A program made the position numbers and the translations under genes. A stretch of 47,067 nucleotides of DNA from Planctomycetota bacterium. GTDB taxonomy: Bacteria > Planctomycetota > JACOTG01. Below are positions 7,110 to 16,041 of the stretch, one piece after another. The stretch's first letter is position 1; every line of letters starts with the position of its first letter. The stretch is from positions 1 through 47,067 of the forward strand of contig JACOTG010000117.1 of assembly GCA_016178505.1 (NCBI GenBank), in the 5' to 3' direction. The notes beneath the pieces were generated by a model, which saw nothing but the letters and a program-made list of their open reading frames with translations, ran no database searches and had not been told where the DNA came from.

Positions 7110-8900
7110 ATGAGTAGGCAACGATCGGGTGAGAGAGGCGCGATCCTGATCACGAGCATCATCGTGATCGTGATCCTGGCGAGCCTCTCGGCCGCGCTCG
7201 TCACCTCGGTGTTGGCCCAGAACACGCAGGCCGTCACGAACGCGAGGAAGGTGCGCGCGAGCTCGCTCGCCGAAGGCGCAACGGAAGTCGTCGAGAAGCA
7301 GCTGCTCCAAGGCATCTCGAACTTCGTGCCGCTGCCCGCGGTCGGCACCCGGGCAACGGGGTCGATTCCGTTCACGGACCCGAACAACGCGGGTCGAACG
7401 CTTGCGGCCGCAGACTACGAAGTGCAGCAGGTACCGAACAGCTCGCGCACCGTCACCGACCCGTCGGGCCTCCAGACGTTCTTCCAGGAGGTGTCGATCC
7501 TCGCCGACCTCGACTACCGCGGGGCGCACGAGAAGGTTCGTCGCCTGGTCCAGGTGGCACAGATCCCGCTCTTCCAGTTTGCCGTCTTCTACAACAGCGA
7601 CCTCGAGATCCTGCCCGGTCCGAACATGACGCTCACGGGGCGCGTCCACAGCAACCGCGACATCTACATCGGATGCGGCGGAACGCTGACGATCAACTCG
7701 GCCTATCTACGCGCGGCCGGCAACATCTATCGGAAGCGCAAGAACGACGGAACGATGTCGACGGGAACGGTCAACGTGCTCGTCAGCGGGACTTCGAATT
7801 ACGCCAGCATGGACAGCTTCGCTCAGCAAACACTCGCCCGCATCCCGACGATCAGCGGACTCGACAGCAACTTCCGAGGGTTCGACATCAATCACGACGG
7901 CGACTTCATCGACCTCGGTGAGCTCTCGCCGTGGGTGGTCGAGTCGATTCGTCGCTGGAACGGGACCGTGCAGACTGCGGAGCACGACATTCACGAGCTG
8001 GTCCCGCCGGAAGTGAAGTCGATCAAGCGCTACGAGCCGACGACGAACGGTACCGGAGGCGACTACAACTACAACGCTCAGACCGGCAACTACACGCAGG
8101 TCGCCGCAGGCACCGGCGCATATCAGAAGTCCTTCTATCACAGCCGCGCCGACCTCGTGATCTTGGACGGAGTGGCGTACGACCGCGCCGGGCGCAGCGT
8201 CTCGCTTCCGAGCGGCACGATCTCGTCGAAGACGATGTACGACGCACGCGAGGGCAGGAACGTCACCGTCACCGAGGTCGACGTGGCCATGCTCAACACG
8301 TCCGGGAGGTTTCCGGCGAACGGCTTGATCTACGCCGCTCGCTCGGATGCGCGCCTGACGCGACCGAACGGCATCCGTCTCAAGAACGGCTCGACGCTGG
8401 CCGGTCCGCTGACGGTCGTTTCCGAGGACCCCGTGTACGTACTGGGCGACTACAACACGGTCGCGAAGAAGCCGGCGGCGGTGATCTGCGACGCCGTCAA
8501 CTTGCTCTCCAACGCATGGAACGACACGAAGCGTGCGGGTTTGTTGCCCGTCGCGCTCCCGACCACCTTCAACTTGGCGATGATCACCGGCAACTACAGC
8601 ACGACCACCGGCAACTACAACGGTGGCTTCGAGAATTTCCCGCGGTTCCACGAGAACTGGGACAACGTGACGTGCCGCATCCGCGGCTCGTTCGTGAATC
8701 TCTATCTCAGCGACATCGCGCGGGGGACGTGGGTCTACGGCGGCGACCACTACACCGCACCGAACCGCAACTGGGATTACGACCCGGCATTCAACGATCC
8801 AAACCAGCTGCCCCCGTTCACGCCGCGCGTCGCGTACGTGACGAGCGTTGCGTGGTATCGCAATTTGTCCGAGCTCGATTATCGAGAGGACTTGCCGTAA
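7110..8900 (+). CDS. Large PilX-like exported protein
   Basis: The 596-residue protein starts with GERGAILITSIIVIVILASL, a pilin-type hydrophobic N-terminus of the PilX_N kind that lacks the strict G|F-x4-E site. It continues with a helix containing ARKVRASSLAEGATEVVEKQ, as in PilX/PulK proteins. The body from about residue 160 (FYNSDLEILPGPNMTLTG, then VHSNRDIYIGCGGTLTINS) resembles the DUF4900-type beta-rich domain of large proteins encoded beside minor pilins. AAGGAG lies before ATG 7110. It probably sits at the tip or base of a pilus/secretion fibre together with the two preceding proteins. No pilus motor or assembly gene is in the window. Confidence 0.7.
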   Translation: MSRQRSGERGAILITSIIVIVILASLSAALVTSVLAQNTQAVTNARKVRASSLAEGATEVVEKQLLQGISNFVPLPAVGTRATGSIPFTDPNNAGRTLAAADYEVQQVPNSSRTVTDPSGLQTFFQEVSILADLDYRGAHEKVRRLVQVAQIPLFQFAVFYNSDLEILPGPNMTLTGRVHSNRDIYIGCGGTLTINSAYLRAAGNIYRKRKNDGTMSTGTVNVLVSGTSNYASMDSFAQQTLARIPTISGLDSNFRGFDINHDGDFIDLGELSPWVVESIRRWNGTVQTAEHDIHELVPPEVKSIKRYEPTTNGTGGDYNYNAQTGNYTQVAAGTGAYQKSFYHSRADLVILDGVAYDRAGRSVSLPSGTISSKTMYDAREGRNVTVTEVDVAMLNTSGRFPANGLIYAARSDARLTRPNGIRLKNGSTLAGPLTVVSEDPVYVLGDYNTVAKKPAAVICDAVNLLSNAWNDTKRAGLLPVALPTTFNLAMITGNYSTTTGNYNGGFENFPRFHENWDNVTCRIRGSFVNLYLSDIARGTWVYGGDHYTAPNRNWDYDPAFNDPNQLPPFTPRVAYVTSVAWYRNLSELDYREDLP

Positions 8901-8984
8901 GAGGCACCGATTCGTCGATTTCGACGCGCGCGAGGACGAGCCACCGCTCGACTCGTGCGCGTCGTCGTTTTCGGATCCGGCGAC

Positions 8985-8999
8985 GATCGGTTGCCGATC
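8985..8999 (+). terminator. Hairpin downstream of the pilin-like operon
   Basis: GATCGG (8985-8990), loop TTG, CCGATC (8994-8999): a perfect 6-bp stem 85 nt after the stop at 8900 and ahead of the next gene. No T-tract follows, so its role as terminator is uncertain. Confidence 0.3.
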
Positions 9000-9120
9000 C
9001 CAGACGGGGAAGCGCCCGCGATGGAGCCTCCTGATTCCGCTCGCCGAATCGTCACCTGCTTGATAAAAGGATGCGCTCGCCGGCGTCGTCTTGAGCCCTT
9101 GGACACCTGGAGGGTTTCCT

Positions 9121-9348
9121 GTGATCCAGAAGATCGAGAAGGAGATCCTCGAGATGCTGGCGTGCCCGGCGTGTAGAGCCGCGGTGAGCCAAGCGGAAGT
9201 GGACGGGAATTCCGAGCTGGTTTGCGCGGGTTGCGCTCGGCGCTATCCGATCCAGGACGGAATCCTCGTGATGCTCGTCGAAGAAGCGCGCGGGGGTCCG
9301 GCCACCGGTGATCCCGGCGCTGCAACGTCGCGAGAGCGATCGAGCTGA
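9121..9348 (+). CDS. Trm112-like zinc-binding protein
   Basis: A 75-residue protein with two CxxC pairs, Cys15/Cys18 (LACPACRA) and Cys35/Cys38 (LVCAGCARRYPIQDGILVML). This matches the Trm112 family, including bacterial YcaR-like proteins; the YPI.DGI..ML ending is diagnostic. Eukaryotic and archaeal Trm112 activates methyltransferases; bacterial members are mostly uncharacterised. The start is GTG 9121, preceded by GGAGG eight bases upstream. The frame can start earlier at TTG 9091, but family alignment begins near 9121. A Gly/Ala/Arg tail follows the core. Confidence 0.8.
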   Translation: MIQKIEKEILEMLACPACRAAVSQAEVDGNSELVCAGCARRYPIQDGILVMLVEEARGGPATGDPGAATSRERSS

Positions 9349-9380
9349 GCGTTCGAGGATTCGCGGCGCCACGCTGCGCG

Positions 9381-9408
9381 ATCGTTGATCGTTGATCGTT
9401 GATTGTTG
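9381..9408 (+). repeat. Four tandem copies of ATCGTTG
   Basis: Three exact 7-mers (9381-9401) and one with a single change (ATTGTTG, 9402-9408) lie immediately before the GGAGGAG ribosome binding site of the metallophosphatase gene. Copy-number variation here would alter the leader but not the protein. Confidence 0.85.
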
Positions 9409-9417
9409 GAGGAGTGA

Positions 9418-10170
9418 TTGGTCGTCGCGTTCGTGTCGGACATTCATTCCAACCTCGAGGCGTTCGAGGTGGTGCTCGCGGACGTCGCCGCGCGCAAAAT
9501 CCGCGAGATCTATTGTCTCGGCGATGTGATCGGATATGGTCCGAACCCGCGCGAATGCATCGAGCTGGCCGCGAATCTGAAGCTCAGCCTCCGCGGGAAT
9601 CACGAGGAAGCGGTGCTCAACTACGCCGAAGACTTCAACGACAAGGCAAAGAGTGCGATCGAGTGGACACGCAATCAGCTCAATTCGCGCGATTTCGACC
9701 GTGAGGCGAACTACCGAATCTGGAACTACCTCGACGAGATGCGCGAGTCGGCGACTCTCGGTTCGTCGTTGCTCGTGCACGGATCGCCACGGCAACCGAC
9801 GCGCGAGTACGTGATGCCTCAGGACGTGAAGACTCCTGCCAAGATCCGCGGCGTATTCGCGGCGTTTCCGAACAAGCTGTGCTTCTGCGGCCACACGCAC
9901 ATTCCGGGCGTGTTCACGGACGACCTCCAATACCAAGCATCGAAAGTTCTCGGCAACGAATTCGCGCCGGACGGACGCCGCGCGATCGTGAACGTCGGAT
10001 CGGTCGGACAGCCGCGCGACGGCGACGTGCGCGCGTGCTACGCGACGTTCGACGGATCGTCCGTGCGATGGCATCGTCTCGACTACGACGTCGCGAAGAC
10101 CATGGCGAAGATTCGCTCCGTCTCCGCGCTGCCCGAGTTCCTCGCCGAGCGACTCGGGCGAGGCCGATGA
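9418..10170 (+). CDS. Metallophosphatase, YfcE/MJ0936-like
   Basis: The 250-residue protein has the calcineurin-like phosphoesterase metal-binding set: SDIHSN at residues 7-12, GDVIGYGPNP, RGNHEEAV, a mid-protein HGSP and the C-terminal CGHTHIPG. This order and spacing match small single-domain phosphodiesterases of the MJ0936/YfcE group, which hydrolyse phosphodiesters such as bis-pNPP or cyclic nucleotides in vitro; the natural substrate is unknown. The start is TTG 9418, two bases after TGA-containing GGAGGAGTGA. It is followed 40 nt later by yidC and may be co-transcribed with the Trm112-like gene. Confidence 0.9.
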   Translation: MVVAFVSDIHSNLEAFEVVLADVAARKIREIYCLGDVIGYGPNPRECIELAANLKLSLRGNHEEAVLNYAEDFNDKAKSAIEWTRNQLNSRDFDREANYRIWNYLDEMRESATLGSSLLVHGSPRQPTREYVMPQDVKTPAKIRGVFAAFPNKLCFCGHTHIPGVFTDDLQYQASKVLGNEFAPDGRRAIVNVGSVGQPRDGDVRACYATFDGSSVRWHRLDYDVAKTMAKIRSVSALPEFLAERLGRGR

Positions 10171-10210
10171 CCCGCCGAATGTCCGAATCGCACGGGCGAA
10201 TCCTGGGGGG

Positions 10211-12058
10211 ATGATGGAGAAGCGCGTCACGCTCGCTGTGATCCTGTGCGTCGTCTTCGCCGGCGCGTGGATGTTCGTTTCCGATTTCATCTTCCCGCAC
10301 CCGCCCGCTCCACCGCCCGTGGCGGCCGAGGCGACGCAAAAACCAGCCGCGAAGACCGAGTCGGAGCCGGCTCCGACTCCGGAAGCTCCCGTTCCCGCCG
10401 CGAAAGAGGCGCCCCGGGTTCTCACGCACGAGGCTATCCACGGCGAGACCGAGGAACGAACTACGGTCGACACGAACGAATTTCGAGCGGTCTTCTCCAA
10501 CCTGGGCGCGTCGCTGCGATCCTTGCGCCTCAAGAAGTGGACGCGAAACGCGGGACAGCGGAAGGACGACCCGGACGCCTGGATCGAGCTGATCCGCGAA
10601 GTCGAGCCGAAGCGCCCATCCATGGTCTTCCTCGATCCGATCAGCCCCGATGACCTGCGGAGCGTGCTGTGGAAGGCGGAGCCGGAGCAGGTGACGGGCG
10701 GCGTTCACCGACTGTCGTACGTGTTCACGTCGGGGGCGGGGCTCACCTACACGAAGACGTTCGAAGTTGCCGACGACCGGCAAGACGTCTCCATGCACGT
10801 CGAGGTGACGAACCCCGACGATGCCGCGCTTGCCGGAAAAGACCGGAAGTTCACGATCGTCGGGCCATCCGGGATCTATCCGGAGGGCGCCGAGTTGAAC
10901 TTCCCCATGTCCGGCGTCTTCGGTTTCGAAGACCCGCGCGGCACCCTGACTTTTGCGAAGTTCGCCCTCGCCGACGTTGTGAAGGTGCCGGATTTCTCCC
11001 ACAAGGCGGGCGAGGATCGGCTTCAGTGGGCCGCGGTCCTCAACAAGTACTTCGCGGCGATCATCGGGCCCGTCGATCCGTCGCTGCCGGGACCGAAGCT
11101 GTCGTCGTTGGATTCGCGCCGCCTCTCCGACGAGAAGGTCGAAGGCAAGCTGTCGCCGGATTCGCCTCTGGTGCAGTTCGACGCCGGCCTGTCTTACCTC
11201 GCGACGATTCCGGCCGTGGGCAAGTCCATCGCGTTCGACGTCATGCTCTACGCCGGTCCGCGAAAAAAGGACGTGCTCGACGTGCCTCGCTACCAGCGAT
11301 TCCTGCCGATCGTCGACGCCGTGTCGGGGAGCTTCTGCGGCCTCGAGTTCGTGGTGCTGCCGCTGTCGAAGGGGCTCGTGTTCGTTCTCCAGCTCCTCCA
11401 CATGGTGACGGGGAACTGGGGCATCGCGATCATCCTGCTCACGGCTCTCGTGAAGGTCTCATTGTTCCCGCTCACGTCGAAGCAGATGGTCGCGATGAAC
11501 CGTCAGCAGACCTTGATGGCGAAGTACAAGCCCGAGCTCGATCGGATCCGCGAGAAATACAAGAACAACAAGCAGAAGCAGAGCGAAGAGACGTTGAAGT
11601 TCTACAAGGAGAAGGGTCTCAACTTGTTCCCGCTCGGCGGCTGTCTGCCGCTCCTCGTCACGATGCCGGTGTTCATGGGGCTCTTCTACATCTTCAACTC
11701 GACGATCGAGCTTCGGCAGGCGGGTTTCGTCGGATGGATCAATGACCTCGCAAAACCGGACGAGCTCATCGCGTTTGCTCATCCGATCACGATTCTTCCC
11801 TGTCTCACGTTCCGCGGGCTCAACCTTCTGCCGATCGTCATGGGGGCGATTTGGTTCTGGCAGCAAAAAATGCAGCCGAAGCCTGCGGATCCGCAGATGG
11901 CGCAACAACAGCAGATGATGGCGTTCATGCCGATCATGATGACGTTCGTGCTCTACGGCTACGCGTCCGGCCTCTCGCTCTACTGGATCACGAACTCCGC
12001 GCTCGGAATCGTCGAGCAGAAGGTGATCCGCGCGAAGTTCATTCCGAAACCGACGTGA
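10211..12058 (+). CDS. yidC: Membrane protein insertase YidC
   Basis: The 615-residue protein is the Oxa1/YidC insertase that places membrane proteins in the inner membrane, alone or with SecYEG. It has an N-terminal membrane helix (about 7-28), a Pro/Ala/Glu-rich linker, a large periplasmic beta domain (about 85-370) as in Gram-negative YidC, then the conserved core. The core includes NWGIAIILLTALVKVSLFPL with its conserved Arg/Lys region, the charged cytoplasmic hairpin MAKYKPELDRIREKYKNNKQ, and PLGGCLPLLVTMPVFMGLF. The C-terminus is short. GGGGGG abuts ATG 10211; ATG 10214 is an alternative. Its stop overlaps the GTG of mnmE by 4 nt. Confidence 0.97.
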   Translation: MMEKRVTLAVILCVVFAGAWMFVSDFIFPHPPAPPPVAAEATQKPAAKTESEPAPTPEAPVPAAKEAPRVLTHEAIHGETEERTTVDTNEFRAVFSNLGASLRSLRLKKWTRNAGQRKDDPDAWIELIREVEPKRPSMVFLDPISPDDLRSVLWKAEPEQVTGGVHRLSYVFTSGAGLTYTKTFEVADDRQDVSMHVEVTNPDDAALAGKDRKFTIVGPSGIYPEGAELNFPMSGVFGFEDPRGTLTFAKFALADVVKVPDFSHKAGEDRLQWAAVLNKYFAAIIGPVDPSLPGPKLSSLDSRRLSDEKVEGKLSPDSPLVQFDAGLSYLATIPAVGKSIAFDVMLYAGPRKKDVLDVPRYQRFLPIVDAVSGSFCGLEFVVLPLSKGLVFVLQLLHMVTGNWGIAIILLTALVKVSLFPLTSKQMVAMNRQQTLMAKYKPELDRIREKYKNNKQKQSEETLKFYKEKGLNLFPLGGCLPLLVTMPVFMGLFYIFNSTIELRQAGFVGWINDLAKPDELIAFAHPITILPCLTFRGLNLLPIVMGAIWFWQQKMQPKPADPQMAQQQQMMAFMPIMMTFVLYGYASGLSLYWITNSALGIVEQKVIRAKFIPKPT

Positions 12059-13431
12059 GCGTTCGCGCCGCACTCGAGGACGACACGATCGTTGCCGTCT
12101 CGTCTCCGCCCGGCGGCGCATTTCGCGCGATTGTGCGGTTGTCCGGACCGCAAGCGTTCCAGGTCCTCGAATCCAGATTGGAGCGATCGGGGCCGCTCTC
12201 TTCACCCGCTCGTCGCGTGAAGATCGATGAATTGCGCCTCCGGCGCGGTCTCACGCTACCCGGCACGGTCGTACGCCTACGCGGGCCGGCGACGTATACA
12301 CGCGAGGACGTCGCCGAGTTCCACTGCGCCGGCTCGCCGCCGCTCGTGCGCGAAGTCCTCGCGACGCTCGTCGAAGCGGGTGCCCGCATCGCGGAGCCCG
12401 GCGAATTCACGCGCCGCGCGTTTCGCAACGGGCGCATCGACCTCGTGCAGGCGGAAGCGGTGCTCGGGCTGGTCGCCGCGCGCACCGACGACGAGCGTCG
12501 ATGCGCTTCCGAGTCGCTTGCCGGAGCGTTCGGCCGCGACGTGCAAGGCGCCAAGGAGGCGATCGCCGATCTCCTCGCGCTCGTCGAAGCAGCGCTCGAT
12601 TTCTCCGACCAGGACATCGAGATCGTCTCCGAAGGCGACGTCGCGACGCGCCTGGATGCGCTCGTCGAGCGGGTCGAGCGAATGGGACGATCTCACTCGC
12701 ATCGACCGACTGCCGACGATGCTCCTCGGGTCGTCTTGTGCGGGGCACCGAACGCTGGGAAGAGCTCGCTCTTGAACGCGCTCGTCGGAACCGAGCGCTC
12801 GATCGTCACGGAGATCGCGGGTACGACGCTCGACGTGGTCGAGGCGGATCTCGTTCTCGGCGCCGATCGCATCGTGCTCGTGGACACTCCCGGCTTTCTC
12901 GACGCGGTGAACGGTGAGCTCGACGCGGAGGCCGAGCGGCGCGCGCGGGACGTGTTCGAGTCGGCGGCGCTGTGCGTTCTCGTCGTCGACTCCAGTCGTG
13001 GGCGAGGCGAGGTCGAGCGGTATTTCGAATGGGGCCGTGCCGCACTCGAATCCGCGTGTGACGTCCGCATCCTCGAAGTCGAGAGCAAACTCGACGTTGC
13101 GCCGTATGACGCGGGATGTTCCGCCGCGCGCTGCCGGGTCTCGTCGGTCACGCGTAACGGTCTCGATGCGCTTCGTGCGTCGATCGCGGAACTCGCACTC
13201 GACTCCGCATCCCGCCCGGCGCTTGCGGCCGCTGCGAGGCACGGCGCGTTGCTCGAGGTCGCAGCGGAAGCGCTCGCTCGCGGACGCGACGCGGTTGCCT
13301 CGGCGCGTCCCCTGGAAATCGTGGCCGTCGACCTGCGGGAGGCGCTCGACGCACTCGGCGAGATCGTCGGTGCGGTGACGACGGACGACCTGTTGGGTCG
13401 AATCTTCTCACAGTTTTGCATCGGAAAGTGA
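12055..13431 (+). CDS. mnmE: tRNA modification GTPase MnmE, with divergent G motifs
   Basis: A 458-residue MnmE (TrmE). With MnmG it makes the cmnm5 group of wobble uridine in tRNA. The N-terminal folate-binding part has [11 protein letters not shown] and [22 protein letters not shown], and the protein ends in the essential FCIGK. The embedded G domain has G1 GAPNAGKSS, but other motifs deviate: G2 GTTLD (usual GTTRD), G3 DTPGFLD (usual DTAGLRE) and G4 SKLD (usual NKxD). The GTG start at 12055 overlaps the yidC stop (GTGA), which suggests translational coupling. The order yidC-mnmE is widely conserved in bacteria. Confidence 0.95.
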   Translation: MSVRAALEDDTIVAVSSPPGGAFRAIVRLSGPQAFQVLESRLERSGPLSSPARRVKIDELRLRRGLTLPGTVVRLRGPATYTREDVAEFHCAGSPPLVREVLATLVEAGARIAEPGEFTRRAFRNGRIDLVQAEAVLGLVAARTDDERRCASESLAGAFGRDVQGAKEAIADLLALVEAALDFSDQDIEIVSEGDVATRLDALVERVERMGRSHSHRPTADDAPRVVLCGAPNAGKSSLLNALVGTERSIVTEIAGTTLDVVEADLVLGADRIVLVDTPGFLDAVNGELDAEAERRARDVFESAALCVLVVDSSRGRGEVERYFEWGRAALESACDVRILEVESKLDVAPYDAGCSAARCRVSSVTRNGLDALRASIAELALDSASRPALAAAARHGALLEVAAEALARGRDAVASARPLEIVAVDLREALDALGEIVGAVTTDDLLGRIFSQFCIGK

Positions 13432-13490
13432 CGACCGGCGCGGGTGCCGAGGCTCCAATCGGCTCACACGAGGCGAACGGGACGGGGACG

Positions 13491-13520
13491 TTGACCCCGC
13501 AAGATGTAGTGGTTTAGAAT
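13491..13520 (+). promoter_or_regulatory. Sigma-70-type promoter of nrdR
   Basis: TTGACC (13491-13496), 18-nt spacer, TAGAAT (13515-13520), 38 nt before the nrdR ATG. Confidence 0.65.
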
Positions 13521-13558
13521 CCGCGACCTCCAAAGGGTTGGGCATCCGAAGGGAACCG

Positions 13559-14020
13559 ATGCGCTGTCCGTACTGCAAAGCCGACGACGATCGCGTCATC
13601 GACAGCCGCTCCTCGCTGGGCGGCGGCGTCATCCGCCGTCGTCGGGAATGCCTCCAGTGCAAGCGGCGCTTCACCAGCCGGGAACGCGTCGAGATGGCGG
13701 CGCTTCGGGTCATCAAGAAAGACGGCTCCCGCGTTCCATTCGATCGACAGAAGATCCAGAGCGGCCTCGTGAAGGCGTGCGAGAAACGCCCTGTTTCGAC
13801 GGAGCAGCTCGAGGCGGTCGCCTCCGAGATCGAGGCACAGCTTTGCGAGATGTTTGATCGCGAAGTCTCGTCGAAGGTCGTCGGCGAACTGGTGATGGAG
13901 CGTCTTCGAGTTCTCGACCAAGTCGCCTACATCCGATTCGCCTCGGTCTATCGCGAGTTCAAGGACGTCACCGACTTCGTCACGGAAGCGCGCCCGATGA
14001 TCGAAGGTCAGAAGTCGTGA
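13559..14020 (+). CDS. nrdR: Transcriptional repressor NrdR
   Basis: The 153-residue protein is the nucleotide-sensing repressor of ribonucleotide reductase genes. It opens with a zinc ribbon (Cys3, Cys6, Cys31, Cys34; [17 protein letters not shown] ... [13 protein letters not shown]) and continues with an ATP-cone (about 48-138; [20 protein letters not shown]) that binds ATP/dATP. Length is typical. The frame is open to 13538 but MRCPYC is the universal start. The next gene overlaps by 4 nt (GTGA) and also begins with an ATP-cone, so the two are probably made together. No NrdR box is recognised in its promoter. Confidence 0.97.
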   Translation: MRCPYCKADDDRVIDSRSSLGGGVIRRRRECLQCKRRFTSRERVEMAALRVIKKDGSRVPFDRQKIQSGLVKACEKRPVSTEQLEAVASEIEAQLCEMFDREVSSKVVGELVMERLRVLDQVAYIRFASVYREFKDVTDFVTEARPMIEGQKS

Positions 14021-15864
14021 CCCACGGAACGGGGAGGATCGAGCGCGTCCGCAAGCGCGATGGACGCGAGGTCCCGTTCGATCCGCGCAAGATCCAAAGT
14101 TCGATCTACCGCGCGGCGCGTTCGGTGGGCGGCGAAGATCATCGCCTTGCCGATGAGTTGGCCGATGTGGTCGTTCACTTCCTCGAAAAGCACGCCGAGT
14201 CCGACGTGCAAAGCATCGAGGACATCCAGGACATGGTCGAGAAGGTACTCATCGAGACCGGCCACGCGCGAATGGCGAAGGCGTTCATCCTGTATCGCGA
14301 TCGGCGATCCCGCTTGCGCGACGAGCTACGCGTGCGACGAGTGCGACCCCTCCTCGACGTCGACGAACTCCCTGCGACTCCTTGGGTGTCGAATGGACGC
14401 GACGATCCGGTCGAGGCGTGGTCGAAGGCGCGCATCGCCGAAGACCTCGAGCGATCCGCCGGTCTGCCCGCGTCCGCGGCTCACGAGGTTGCGTCGGCAG
14501 TCGAGGATCGCGTCTTGCGTTCGGGACTCGAGCGCGTGTCGACGAGCCTGATTCGGGAACTGGTGGAGCACGAGCTTCGCGATCGGGAGCTCGCTGGGCC
14601 GCTCGTTCGTTGGCAGAAGGTCGGAGTGCCGCTCACGGATTTCGAGCGACTGTTGCGCGGCACGTCGGCCGGCGGAGGCGCGCCGACGCCGGACGGCGTG
14701 AGAGAGGGGCTGATCGACTCGCTGTTTCGCTCGTATTGGGTGAGCCACGTCTTTTCGAGCGACGTCGTCGAAGCCCATGCCGAGGGGCGCATCCGCATCG
14801 CGCCGTTCGGCGATCCCTTTCGCGCGCTCGCGGTCGAGCCTCGCAGTGCCGGCGATTCGAATTGGGCGCCCTGTACCGTTCGCACGTGGCGAGGTGTCGC
14901 AGCCGATTGTCCGCCGGGACGTGACACGTGGCGGATCGTACGGATCGGCGATATCGCGGATCTCGCGCCGGTCGAAAGCGGGGATCGCCTGGATCTCCGG
15001 CTGCTTGGCGACGAGTTCTCCGACGAGACCCGGGCGGCGCTCGCCCTCGCGCTCGGACGCGCGAGCACGGTTCGCGTCCGCGTGGGATCGGCCGCGCACG
15101 CGAGCGGCACGGTGCTCGGCGCGTGCGCATTGAACTTGCCTCGTGCGGCGCTTCGTGGGGCCGCGGAGGCTCCGCCGCGGGGCGCGACGGAGCGCACTCG
15201 GCTCACGAGTCGCGAAGGACTCTTCCTCGAGGTCGACGCAGCGATCGAGTTGGCCGTTCGTGCACTCGCGCAGCGACGGCGCTTTCTCGCGACCGTCACG
15301 GCGGCAACTCGCCCGGGCGCGTTCGCCGACCTGGTTCGGGCCTCGGAGGACGTGGTCGAGCCGTTCGGTGTGCGGGAGAGCGTCGAATTCGTGAGCGGCG
15401 AGCCGCTGCGCCCGGGATCCGCGGCGGACGGACTCGCCGCAGAGCTGCTCTTGCACGTCGATAGCCGGCTCCGCGCCGTGGCGGCACGAGAAGGAACGCC
15501 GGCGCGTCTCGGCGCCGAACTGGATCCGGCGATCGGTGTGACTTTCGCCTCCCTCGACGCCCGGTATTTCCCCTGGGAGACGGGCCTCATGGGCTCGGCG
15601 CTTCGGCCGCAGGGCGGCGCCTATGGGCCGGGGTTGGTCGCCGGCGAACTTCTTGCCGTAGACCCTCCGTCGCGCGCGGCGGGGCGTCGTTCGGCGACGA
15701 TCGAGACGGGCCTCCTCCCGTTAGAGTTGCGCCCGGTGTCCGAGCGTCGATGCGCACCTGTGGAGTTGGACCACTTGGTGGATCGCCTCGCGCGGGCGGC
15801 GCGAAGCGCATCCTTGCTTCGGCCGGAGCCCGCGCGGACATCGATCCGCACCGGGGAGGGATAG
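14017..15864 (+). CDS. ATP-cone protein with degenerate class III ribonucleotide reductase (NrdD-like) body
   Basis: A 615-residue protein. Residues about 5-98 are an ATP-cone ([20 protein letters not shown] ... [12 protein letters not shown]). Residues about 135-195 look like the second cone-like helical segment of NrdD-type reductases ([18 protein letters not shown]). NrdD-like landmarks follow: [12 protein letters not shown] (250-261), [15 protein letters not shown] (368-382, cf. GVVTINLPR), a helix ending [11 protein letters not shown] and [10 protein letters not shown] (494-503). The glycyl-radical loop (RVCGY type) and C-terminal CxxC zinc pairs are absent; beyond residue 500 there is one Cys (579). 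I therefore infer an inactive homologue, perhaps regulatory. GTG 14017 overlaps the nrdR stop. NrdD kinship rests on motif recall, not alignment. Confidence 0.7.
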   Translation: MTHGTGRIERVRKRDGREVPFDPRKIQSSIYRAARSVGGEDHRLADELADVVVHFLEKHAESDVQSIEDIQDMVEKVLIETGHARMAKAFILYRDRRSRLRDELRVRRVRPLLDVDELPATPWVSNGRDDPVEAWSKARIAEDLERSAGLPASAAHEVASAVEDRVLRSGLERVSTSLIRELVEHELRDRELAGPLVRWQKVGVPLTDFERLLRGTSAGGGAPTPDGVREGLIDSLFRSYWVSHVFSSDVVEAHAEGRIRIAPFGDPFRALAVEPRSAGDSNWAPCTVRTWRGVAADCPPGRDTWRIVRIGDIADLAPVESGDRLDLRLLGDEFSDETRAALALALGRASTVRVRVGSAAHASGTVLGACALNLPRAALRGAAEAPPRGATERTRLTSREGLFLEVDAAIELAVRALAQRRRFLATVTAATRPGAFADLVRASEDVVEPFGVRESVEFVSGEPLRPGSAADGLAAELLLHVDSRLRAVAAREGTPARLGAELDPAIGVTFASLDARYFPWETGLMGSALRPQGGAYGPGLVAGELLAVDPPSRAAGRRSATIETGLLPLELRPVSERRCAPVELDHLVDRLARAARSASLLRPEPARTSIRTGEG

Positions 15865-16041
15865 ATAGGTCCCCGCCCGGGGCCGATTTAGCGGGAGAGA
15901 ACCACCGGAGCCTGGTCGATAACTACAGAAAGACGTTTCATCCGTCGGGGATCGGCTGCGCCTGCAACTCGGTGACGGTTTCTTGGGAATTCAGGGGATT
16001 CGCGTGGGTCCGGCGGCGGGCCGGACGAGGATTGGGCATTC

